Below are positions 1-5,998 of a DNA stretch of 7,540 bases, in pieces. How positions within the stretch are numbered: position 1 is the stretch's first letter; the number at the start of each line of letters is the position of its first letter. The notes under the pieces are model-generated. The model had not been told where the DNA came from and made no database searches. It saw only the letters and a program-made list of their open reading frames with translations. Source of the stretch: Thermoflexus sp035573655. Lineage in GTDB: Bacteria > Chloroflexota > Anaerolineae > Thermoflexales > Thermoflexaceae. The stretch covers positions 1-7,540 of the forward strand of contig DATMAC010000050.1 of NCBI GenBank assembly GCA_035573655.1, given 5' to 3'. The position numbers were made by a program, and so were the translations under genes.

Positions 1-386
1 AGCATCAGGCCGGCCCCGTGGCTGGAAGCCATCAGGGTCGACCAAGCCACAAGATCCCGGAACCCCACCCGCAAGCCCACCCAATGAGGGTGCCGGGCGC
101 GGACCCCTCGATAGATCCCGATGGCTAGCAGGATCAGAGCAGCCCCCCCGCGCAACATGCCAAGGGGCAGGAGGCCCTGGAGGAGGACAGCCAGGAGGGC
201 CACCAGGCCGACTGCAAGGAGATGGCCAAGTGCGATGGAAACCAGGGCCTGCAGGAGCGCCCGCCGCCGACGCTCCTGCAGGCCCAAGGCGAGGGCGAAG
301 AGCCATCCCATCCCCGGGTTCAGGCCGTGATATGCCCCCAACCCGAAGAGTGCAAGCCACGGCGCCACGCTGGCTCCCTCCCCCAT
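1..386 (-). CDS. Partial multi-helix membrane protein, possibly NicO/RcnA-like (3' end outside window)
   Basis: The reading frame is open from an ATG at 386 to the window edge, giving the first 128 residues. I do not recognise a named family. The sequence is strongly hydrophobic, with likely membrane segments near residues 8-20, 25-37, 44-72 and 76-92, then an Arg/His-rich loop at 94-112 and another hydrophobic stretch ending in SSHGAGLM. Seen: an H-G-L-N-P-G motif at 20-25 and a G-H pair at 54-55 in the next helix. That spacing recalls the H-x-L-x-P-G and later T-H motifs of NicO/RcnA metal-efflux proteins, but this is a loose resemblance. It lies 3 nt after the stop of the methanethiol oxidase gene, in the same frame, with no clear ribosome binding site of its own, so translation probably depends on coupling. 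An ATG at 393 overlapping that stop is in another frame and gives a Pro/Gly/Arg-rich product, so I rejected it. A role in metal or sulfur-compound transport for the oxidase is only a guess. Confidence 0.72.
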   Translation of the reverse strand, partial: MGEGASVAPWLALFGLGAYHGLNPGMGWLFALALGLQERRRRALLQALVSIALGHLLAVGLVALLAVLLQGLLPLGMLRGGAALILLAIGIYRGVRARHPHWVGLRVGFRDLVAWSTLMASSHGAGLM

Positions 387-389
387 GGC

Positions 390-1784
390 TCATGGATAGC
401 AGAAGGAGTCCGAGGAGGCATCTCCGCCCTCCAGCCGGACCTGATGGGGCCGGTAATCGCCGAACTCCACGAAGAACGCCGGATCCACCGTTAACCCGCC
501 GTCCGGGCCTACGTCCAGCTTAGCCAGCCACCCCCGGATGCCATCCGGATAGAAGATTGGGTCCCAAGGCAGGTAAAGGGAGTTCGTCACATATACCCGG
601 CGGCCGTCCCGGCTGACCTCCACCATCTGCGGCCCTCCGTTCAGAGGCCGCGCCGGATCCCTTGGATGCGGCGCGCGGGCGACGATCCCCCCCAGGCGCA
701 CCAACCCCGTCAGCTTCGGGTGGAAGGGGTCAGAGACATCGTATTGGCGGAGCTCCCCCGTGCCCCAGCACGACACATATAAGAACCGATCGTCCAGCGA
801 GAGGTTGATGTCGGTCACCAATGGGGGGATGACTTTAAAGTCCTTTAAGATCGGCGGGAGCTTCTCGGGATCCGCCGGCTCCGCCGGGATCTCGATCACC
901 TTACGGACAGACCAAGCCCCGTTCTCCCCATGCCAAAGCCAGACCGAGGCGGACAGGTCTTTGAGGGAGAGGACCACCCCTGCAAAGCCATAGGCCTTCG
1001 TGGGGTCGTGGGCCGGCCGGAGCTCCAGAACCATCTGATGCTCCGCCCCAAGATCCAGGACCTGCATATGCTTGCGACGCCGCAGATCCCAGATGTGGAG
1101 CCGGTGGCCGTAGCGGCCATTGAGCAGGGCCTCCACATCCACCCCGTTCTCTACCATGCGGGGTGTGCCCCATTCGCTGGTGATCATCACGTCGTGGCCC
1201 AGGTGCCACCAGAAATCGTAGGCCAGGAACTGAGGCCCCCGATCCACCTCCCAGGGCCCCAGGACCTCGAAGGTGTAATGATCGAGCACGAAGATCCCTC
1301 CCGGCCCATCCCCGTCCGGCCTCCCCAGGGCGCTTATGTAGATGCCATCGGGTCCACAATGCACCGTGTGAGGTCGTGAGTAGCCCGCCCGATTGAACAC
1401 CTCCTCCGGCTCGATCACTTTCACCACCCGCGGGTTACGGGGGTCCGGCTTCGTGTCCAGGATATAGAGGCGGGAGGATCGCAGGCCTGGGACGACCAGG
1501 TAACGGCGTTCCACATGGGGGTGGGGCGCGTAAGGGCACAGAGCGGAACTGCAGGCATTCCATCCGAAGTGGTGAAGCTCATCGCCTGGGTAAGGAAGCT
1601 CGGCCCGGCCCACCACGCGGCCGTAGGTCGGCGAGTGGGGGTCCACATCCACCACCGCGATGGCGTCAGGCCGCCCATCAGGATTCGGGTTGATCGTCGC
1701 TACATAAGCGAGACGCTCGGGGGGCGCCTGCATGGCCAGCCGTGGGGAGGGATAGAAACTCGGGTCCGGTTTCCAGAGAACCAT
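390..1784 (-). CDS. SELENBP1/SBP56-family protein, probable cytoplasmic methanethiol oxidase
   Basis: At 464 residues this matches the usual family length and follows human SELENBP1 from end to end. Members oxidise methanethiol with O2 to formaldehyde, H2S and H2O2; bacterial MtoX is a copper enzyme. Seen: DELHHFGWNACSS (residues 68-80; H71, H72, C78), the region around H139, H142 and C143, the YDFWW and MITSEW blocks in the middle, LSLDDRFLYVSCWGTGELRQ, a GGPQM motif, YVTNSLY, and H447 in HQVRL near the C-terminus. There is no signal peptide, unlike periplasmic bacterial MtoX, so it should be cytoplasmic. Oddities: the usual CSSC is CSSALC (C78, C83), and the usual GGDCSSD near the C-terminus is GGDASSD (A456), with a new Cys at 462. 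The start is ATG 1784, with AGGAGG 5 nt upstream; a GTG at 1790 falls inside that ribosome site and is unlikely. The gene follows the ferredoxin by 35 nt and precedes a membrane protein by 3 nt. The family is certain; activity on methanethiol is inferred. Confidence 0.93.
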   Translation of the reverse strand: MVLWKPDPSFYPSPRLAMQAPPERLAYVATINPNPDGRPDAIAVVDVDPHSPTYGRVVGRAELPYPGDELHHFGWNACSSALCPYAPHPHVERRYLVVPGLRSSRLYILDTKPDPRNPRVVKVIEPEEVFNRAGYSRPHTVHCGPDGIYISALGRPDGDGPGGIFVLDHYTFEVLGPWEVDRGPQFLAYDFWWHLGHDVMITSEWGTPRMVENGVDVEALLNGRYGHRLHIWDLRRRKHMQVLDLGAEHQMVLELRPAHDPTKAYGFAGVVLSLKDLSASVWLWHGENGAWSVRKVIEIPAEPADPEKLPPILKDFKVIPPLVTDINLSLDDRFLYVSCWGTGELRQYDVSDPFHPKLTGLVRLGGIVARAPHPRDPARPLNGGPQMVEVSRDGRRVYVTNSLYLPWDPIFYPDGIRGWLAKLDVGPDGGLTVDPAFFVEFGDYRPHQVRLEGGDASSDSFCYP

Positions 1785-1788
1785 AGCC

Positions 1789-1819
1789 ACCTCCTGAAGC
1801 CCATACTCCAGTAGGAGGT
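1789..1819 (-). promoter_or_regulatory. Hairpin able to mask the ribosome binding site of the methanethiol oxidase gene
   Basis: In the minus-strand transcript, ACCTCCT (1819-1813) is an exact complement of AGGAGGT (1795-1789), giving 7 base pairs around a 17-nt loop. The second arm is the Shine-Dalgarno site of the gene starting at 1784. The first arm begins directly after the TAA stop of the ferredoxin gene (1822-1820). A ribosome finishing ferredoxin would cover the first arm and free the site, which would couple the two genes. The pairing is seen; the regulatory role is inferred. Confidence 0.5.
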
Positions 1820-2077
1820 TTAAATAAGCTTAGAGAAGCTGATGGCAAACTCTGGCATCCATACCGCGTGCAATGGGCTTCGATCCGGGCCCACATAGAT
1901 CGCGTCGGTCGGGCAGTACAGTTCACATAGGAAACAGCTCTGACACTCCTCGCGATACACGATCACCGCTTTCAGCTTTCCGTTATCATCGGCCTGCATT
2001 CGGAGCACATCGACCGGGCATACTTTCACACATAGTTCGCAGCCCACACACCGGGCTGGATCCACCTTGTCAATCAT
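1820..2077 (-). CDS. Ferredoxin with two [4Fe-4S] clusters, AprB-like electron-transfer partner
   Basis: This 85-residue protein carries two complete cluster motifs: C10-x2-C13-x2-C16-x3-C20-P and C45-x2-C48-x2-C51-x3-C55-P. It therefore binds two [4Fe-4S] clusters in the bacterial ferredoxin fold, with a longer than minimal linker (residues 21-44) and a 30-residue tail that is not Cys-rich. Adenylylsulfate reductase beta subunits (AprB) start with a similar domain but carry a longer C-terminal tail, so this is a short relative. Its ATG overlaps the flavoprotein stop by 8 nt, with GGAGGAGGG just upstream, so the two proteins are probably made in equal amounts and form a complex passing electrons to or from FAD. 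No signal peptide or membrane segment is seen, so it is cytoplasmic. The ferredoxin call is firm; the redox partner is inferred from the overlap. Confidence 0.95.
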   Translation of the reverse strand: MIDKVDPARCVGCELCVKVCPVDVLRMQADDNGKLKAVIVYREECQSCFLCELYCPTDAIYVGPDRSPLHAVWMPEFAISFSKLI

Positions 2078-3821
2078 CCTCGCCCTCCTCCGGGGCCCAG
2101 GGTTGAAAGGTCTGGGGATCGCTCAAGGGCGCTGCGGCGATCGTGAAGCATGGCAAGGCTGGGAAAGGCTCGCTTCCCCTGCGCGCGATGAACCAGAGAT
2201 CAGCATATTGAGGGTTCGGATGGGGAAAATCCAGGCGGCGATGCCAGCCTCGGGTTTCCAACCGGGCCTGGGCGCTTTGAAACATCGCTCGCGCAGCCAG
2301 AAGAGCGCTTCGCAGCTCATGCCAGCGCACCAATTCATGCCACGTAGGGACCCGAACAGCCATCAGACGCTCCCATAGCTCTAAGACGCAGGTTTCAGCT
2401 TCCCGCAGCCGAGGGCCGGTTCGGAAGAAGTTGTACGTAGGGTCCACCACAAGCTTCTGCAGGGTCTTCAGTATCTCTGTCAGACAGGCTCGGCTTTCCA
2501 ACTCGGGGGCGGTCGGATCCAAGGGAGCAAGGATCGACGCGAGGAGGGATTCAGCAGGCTCCAACCCTGCCGGCCCATCGAGTGTTTCACTACCACGAGC
2601 TGCACTCGCCGCCGCATGCCCAACCCAGTGTCCGCTGGCTAACGCCCATGCCAAGTTCAGGAACGTAATCCCACTTCCTGCTCCAATCACGGCCATGCGA
2701 GCCGCTGTATCCCCAGCGGCAAACAATCCTGGAACCTCGGTGGCTCCGGCGAGGTTGAGGATATGAAGTCCTCCACTGCCCGCGATGGACCCGATGAACC
2801 CTGGAATCCAGGCTACGGGCTGGGCGAACACGTCGACACCGGTGCGCTGAAGCCCCCGGACGACCAAAGGGAATTGACGCTCCCACTCTTGGCGCGCCTG
2901 AGGATCGATCCCCCGAAGGTCCATCACGATCGGCCCACGGCCGGCTACCAGCTCGCTGAGCATCGCCATCGCCGTGAGATGAGGCGGGGCCGGATAGGGG
3001 ACCCCGTAGCGGGCCAAGATGTCCTCTCCCAAGCGATTCCGTAAACGCCCTCCCAGCCCGAGTAGAAGATCCTGCCCGTGGGTGTCGAAGAGACTGCAGG
3101 TGGCCAGATAACTCGTGCAGAACTCCATTCCGGCCAACGATGCGCCCGCATCCAGCCCAAGGGCCAGCCCATCTCCCATCGCGCTTTGTAATCCCATATG
3201 AGCCCCCCGCCATGCGCACCCCCCGGTAGCTAGGACAACGGCGCGGGCGTGGATGGCCAGGGGCACTCCCTTCTGGCGACGGATCCCTACAGCCCAGAAA
3301 CCTCCTTCCGGAGCAGGCCGAAGCCGAAGGATCGTGCTCTGGTCGAGGATGCGCGCACCCGCGCGGAGGGCCTCCTGCCGCAGGAAGCGAGCGAACTCCA
3401 CACTGGATAGCCCAAGCCGGGGAACGTGCCGCCGCCCCGCTGCAGGAAGCCATCGACGCCGAGGTTGCCCATCCGGGAGGCGTTCGACCGGCGCCCCCAA
3501 AGCCACCAACTGTCCCAGAAGCCGTGTGTTCATCTCCACTGTCCGTCGAACGGCTTCGGGATGAATCAGACCTTCTGAAATACGGACATGCTCAGCCCAG
3601 AAGGCCTCCCAATCATCGTCAGGTAGGAGGTAGAGGACCACGCCGCCGGCGAAGGGGCTCACCCCATCGGCCCCCGCAAACCCTTTAGCCACCAGGATCG
3701 TTCGAGCGCGACGGGCCGCCGATCGGGCAGCCATCAATCCAGCGATCCCTCCCCCGATGATCAGGACCTCACACCGAATCTGATGCAGCCCTTCCGGAAC
3801 CCCTGCCCGAACCCAATGCAT
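2070..3821 (-). CDS. FAD-dependent oxidoreductase of the fumarate reductase/AprA superfamily, substrate unknown
   Basis: This is a 583-residue soluble flavoprotein. Seen: an N-terminal dinucleotide fold with IIGGGIAGLMAARSA (G23, G25, G28), AVVLATGG at 194-201, GDGLALGLDAGA at 217-228, AGRGPIVMDL at 293-302, GLFAAGD at 366-371 for the second FAD contact, and a helical C-terminal domain ending in the family pattern LETRGWHRRLDFP (521-533). These place it with SdhA/FrdA, L-aspartate oxidase and AprA. The fumarate-site motifs are missing: the HPT after MEF (232-234) is CTSY, the RDVVSR segment is HLTAMA (281-286), and the His of H-x3-GG is absent in SIAGSGG (345-351). It should not reduce fumarate. 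A paired ferredoxin and the AGRGP block make an AprA-like ancestry more likely. The start is ATG 3821, with GGAGG 9 nt upstream; GTG 3824 and TTG 3827 are in-frame alternatives. The ATG shares one base with the permease stop. Confidence 0.9.
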   Translation of the reverse strand: MHWVRAGVPEGLHQIRCEVLIIGGGIAGLMAARSAARRARTILVAKGFAGADGVSPFAGGVVLYLLPDDDWEAFWAEHVRISEGLIHPEAVRRTVEMNTRLLGQLVALGAPVERLPDGQPRRRWLPAAGRRHVPRLGLSSVEFARFLRQEALRAGARILDQSTILRLRPAPEGGFWAVGIRRQKGVPLAIHARAVVLATGGCAWRGAHMGLQSAMGDGLALGLDAGASLAGMEFCTSYLATCSLFDTHGQDLLLGLGGRLRNRLGEDILARYGVPYPAPPHLTAMAMLSELVAGRGPIVMDLRGIDPQARQEWERQFPLVVRGLQRTGVDVFAQPVAWIPGFIGSIAGSGGLHILNLAGATEVPGLFAAGDTAARMAVIGAGSGITFLNLAWALASGHWVGHAAASAARGSETLDGPAGLEPAESLLASILAPLDPTAPELESRACLTEILKTLQKLVVDPTYNFFRTGPRLREAETCVLELWERLMAVRVPTWHELVRWHELRSALLAARAMFQSAQARLETRGWHRRLDFPHPNPQYADLWFIARRGSEPFPALPCFTIAAAPLSDPQTFQPWAPEEGEDD

Positions 3822-4630
3822 CACCAATTACCTCCGGGGAGCCTCGTCATCGCCCATCGGACTCCGAAGTCCAACGCCAGCCCGATCAAGCCGATCGCCA
3901 GGATGGTGGCCACAAGCTCTGAGTAAGCCAATCGGTCCCGCGTATCGAGCAAGAAATACCCTAACCCGCTGGTGACCCCCAGCATCTCCGCTGGAACCAG
4001 CACGATCCATGCCAAGCCGACCGCCAAGCGGATGCCCCCTATGATCTGCGGCAGGATGGCGGGAAGCACGACGTGGCCGATGATCTGAAGGCCTCGCGCC
4101 CCCACACTGCGGGCCATCAGCATCCAGCCGGGCTCCAGCCGACGTACCCCTGTTGCCGTGTTAAAGAGGATCGGCCAGATGGCGGAGATAGCGATCAGGA
4201 AAATCACCGCTGAATCGCCAATGCCGATCAGGATGATCGCTAGGGGCATCCAGGACAGGGGTGACACTGTGCGCAGAACTTGTAACGGAAGCGCCATGAC
4301 CCGCTCGATCTCCGGGCTGAGACCCAGGACCAACCCCCCTGGGATCCCTATCGTGATGGCGATAGCCAGTCCGATCAGAACCCGACGCAGACTAAGCAGC
4401 CCATGAGTCACCAGGGTCCCACTCATCATCAGTTGCCAGAAGGTCGGTATAGCTTCTTGAGGCGAAAAGCTCCGGAAGAGAGCTCGCGGAGCTATCTCCA
4501 ACATGCTGGTCGCTATCCACCAAAGGCCCATAAAAACCCCCAACCCGACGAGGGCTGGGAGAACCTTCAGCCTTAGTATCCTTAGGAAACCCCAGCTCAG
4601 GGGGATGACAAGGGCGTGAGCCTTAGACAT
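3821..4630 (-). CDS. ABC transporter permease, SsuC/TauC/NrtB type
   Basis: A 269-residue inner-membrane permease that would form the translocation channel, probably as a homodimer. Hydrophobic segments lie near residues 24-42, 79-104, 115-136, 139-157, 197-217 and 240-260, giving the six helices usual in this family. The cytoplasmic loop that docks on the ATPase is clear: ARSVGARGLQIIGHVVLP (173-190), with the conserved Gly and the Leu-Pro at its end. After it come VPAEMLG and SGLGYFLLD (212-229), typical of sulfonate/taurine/nitrate permeases. The start ATG 4630 lies 5 nt after GGAGGT, and that site is inside the end of the binding-protein gene, which it overlaps by 8 nt. It ends one base into the flavoprotein ATG. 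The substrate cannot be read from the permease. Confidence 0.94.
   Translation of the reverse strand: MSKAHALVIPLSWGFLRILRLKVLPALVGLGVFMGLWWIATSMLEIAPRALFRSFSPQEAIPTFWQLMMSGTLVTHGLLSLRRVLIGLAIAITIGIPGGLVLGLSPEIERVMALPLQVLRTVSPLSWMPLAIILIGIGDSAVIFLIAISAIWPILFNTATGVRRLEPGWMLMARSVGARGLQIIGHVVLPAILPQIIGGIRLAVGLAWIVLVPAEMLGVTSGLGYFLLDTRDRLAYSELVATILAIGLIGLALDFGVRWAMTRLPGGNW
3831..3835 (-). promoter_or_regulatory. Ribosome binding site deciding the flavoprotein start
   Basis: GGAGG on the minus strand at 3835-3831 lies 9 nt before ATG 3821, 6 nt before GTG 3824 and only 3 nt before TTG 3827. This rules out the TTG and favours the ATG or the GTG. The site sits inside the end of the permease gene, as expected for coupled translation. 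Confidence 0.6.
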
Positions 4631-5813
4631 CGATCACCTCCGGGCGTTGCCATCCCGCTGGCTGTTCGAAGACCGATGGTCCGCCGATCTCCTCCACCGC
4701 CCGGCGAACCAATCGCTCTTCCACCAAATCCTGGGCCACCCACTGGGGATCCAGATTTCGCAAAAACTCTGTCTCCCCTTCTACCGCGGTCTGTTGCAGG
4801 GCCTGAATCAGGGCAACGGTGTATGAGGGATACGGATAGGGTTGGAAGTCGATCCAGCGAGGTTGCCAGTCCGGGTGTCGGATCGCTCCAGCGGCCACGT
4901 AGGGCTCCAGCGGCGCATTGAAGACCCGGTCGATCGCCTCCACCGGTTGGGGTAGGTATCGGCTGAGTATCCGAGGGGCTTCTTTCCGATTCGCCCGTAA
5001 CCAGAGTTGGGCATGGACGATGGCCCGGATCACTGCCTGGGCCCAATCCGGCCGTCGTTGGAGATCGTCCTCCCGCATTACAACCACGCAGCAGGCGTGA
5101 TCCCGCCATATATCGCCACTGAAGCGGAAGATCCGTCCTGCACCTTTAATCTCGGCCAGGGCGTTAAACGGATCAGCCACGATGAAGCCTTCGATCTGAC
5201 GGGCAGCTAGGGCGGGCACCATATCAGGGGGAGGCATCACCACCAGCTTGACCTGGCGCGCACTGGGCTGCGCCGTGCCCCCCAGGACCGGTTCCAACCC
5301 TGCTTGGCGAATGAGCATCTGGATGAGGATGTTGTGGATTGAGTACCAAAACGGGACGGCGACGGTTCGACCCGCCAAATCGGCCAGCCCTTGAAGGGTC
5401 GTCCGCACCGTGAAGGCAGAGCCATTGGTGTGATTCCAAGCGACCACCTTGACCGGAAAATGACGGAAGTAGCGCATCCAGACCGCTGTCGGCATCAACA
5501 GATGAATGACATCGACTTGTCCCGCTTGGAAGGCCTCAACAATCTGGGACCACCCCCGAAACAGAATGGGAGGTTCGGCCTTGAGCCCCTCGGCCCGATA
5601 ATAGCCCAAGGCATCGGCAGCAAGCAGGGCTGAAGCATCCGTGATGGGGAGATAGCCGATCCGTAGCCGTTCATCATCCGGCCTCGAGAACGGAGAAACC
5701 TCACGCCCAGCTTCAGGCGGCATGAAGCCTTTACGGCCTTTACGGCAGCCGAGCAAGCTGAGCCCGAGGAACATCGCTCCTTGTTTTAAAAAGCGGCGGC
5801 GTGTTAGCTGCAT
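4623..5813 (-). CDS. ABC transporter solute-binding lipoprotein, SsuA/TauA/NrtA group
   Basis: A 396-residue binding protein exported and anchored to the membrane. The N-terminus TRRRFLKQG (4-12), followed by a hydrophobic stretch and LLGC (20-23), combines a twin-arginine signal with a lipobox, so a Tat-exported lipoprotein anchored at C23 is expected. The mature part has the NMT1-type two-lobe fold: RIGYLPITDASALLAADALG near residues 51-70, a PFWYSIHN block, a VADPFNA block, and a DHACCVVVMRED block. The wording of these blocks is closer to the nitrate/bicarbonate binders NrtA and CmpA than to classic SsuA. The genomic setting suggests an organosulfur compound, so the ligand is open. The start ATG 5813 has a G-rich site, GAGGGGGAAG, upstream. 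A 185-bp gap separates it from the ATPase gene, so it may also be transcribed from its own promoter or be kept at higher mRNA levels. Confidence 0.93.
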   Translation of the reverse strand: MQLTRRRFLKQGAMFLGLSLLGCRKGRKGFMPPEAGREVSPFSRPDDERLRIGYLPITDASALLAADALGYYRAEGLKAEPPILFRGWSQIVEAFQAGQVDVIHLLMPTAVWMRYFRHFPVKVVAWNHTNGSAFTVRTTLQGLADLAGRTVAVPFWYSIHNILIQMLIRQAGLEPVLGGTAQPSARQVKLVVMPPPDMVPALAARQIEGFIVADPFNALAEIKGAGRIFRFSGDIWRDHACCVVVMREDDLQRRPDWAQAVIRAIVHAQLWLRANRKEAPRILSRYLPQPVEAIDRVFNAPLEPYVAAGAIRHPDWQPRWIDFQPYPYPSYTVALIQALQQTAVEGETEFLRNLDPQWVAQDLVEERLVRRAVEEIGGPSVFEQPAGWQRPEVIDV

Positions 5814-5998
5814 GGTCTTCCCCCTCAGTCAGCTCTATAAAACGTCGCTTCCGGATACTTTCCTGATGGAGATCGGGAAGATCTTTCCCTATCCCCGCCC
5901 TGCGAGAGAAGGGGTGGAGTTATGTGATTCGGGGCTCGTGGGGAGAGGTGGAGGGACCCTACCCCCAAAACCCCACGAGGAAGTCCACCGCGTAACTC
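5814..5998. other. Intergenic gap between ATPase and binding-protein genes
   Basis: These 185 bp hold no convincing gene. They contain G- and C-rich tracts, a large inverted repeat (5935-5979) and a small palindrome, AAGATCTT (5878-5885). On the minus strand, TTTTATAGAG lies near 5844-5835, about 25-30 nt before the binding-protein start. It could be a -10 element, but no good -35 element sits at the right distance, so I do not call a promoter. Confidence 0.4.
5935..5979 (-). repeat. Strong inverted repeat (stem-loop) between ATPase and binding-protein genes
   Basis: CTCGTGGGG (5935-5943) and CCCCACGAG (5971-5979) are exact 9-bp inverse complements around a 27-nt loop that can itself pair in part (5947-5951 with 5959-5963, one G-T pair). 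In the transcript it begins 20 nt after the ATPase stop. No T-run follows on either strand, so it is not a classic intrinsic terminator. A role in mRNA processing, stability or partial termination is inferred. Confidence 0.55.

Noticed and set aside
1..393. Minus-strand frame from ATG 393 overlapping the oxidase stop as ATGA
   Set aside because: Its product is Pro/Gly/Arg-rich and low in order, while the frame from ATG 386 gives clear hydrophobic helices; the ATGA overlap is misleading here.
930..1379. Plus-strand frame of 149 codons opposite the methanethiol oxidase gene
   Set aside because: Antisense shadow arising from high GC at third positions; no domain or ribosome site supports it.
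2590..3453. Long minus-strand open frame of 287 codons inside the flavoprotein gene
   Set aside because: It is a shifted-frame shadow of the flavoprotein; the product is rich in Arg, Gly, Ser and Pro and shows no domain.
4597..5109. Minus-strand frame of 170 codons inside the binding-protein gene
   Set aside because: Shadow frame with low-complexity Gly/Pro/Arg composition; the overlapping gene is clearly real.
5875..5889. GGGAAGATCTTTCCC as a longer operator palindrome
   Set aside because: Only the inner 8 bp (AAGATCTT) are perfectly symmetric; the outer arms are out of register by one base.
5935..5979. Intrinsic terminator after the ATPase gene
   Set aside because: The stem is strong but no T-run follows on either strand, so it is listed as a stem-loop of unknown role.
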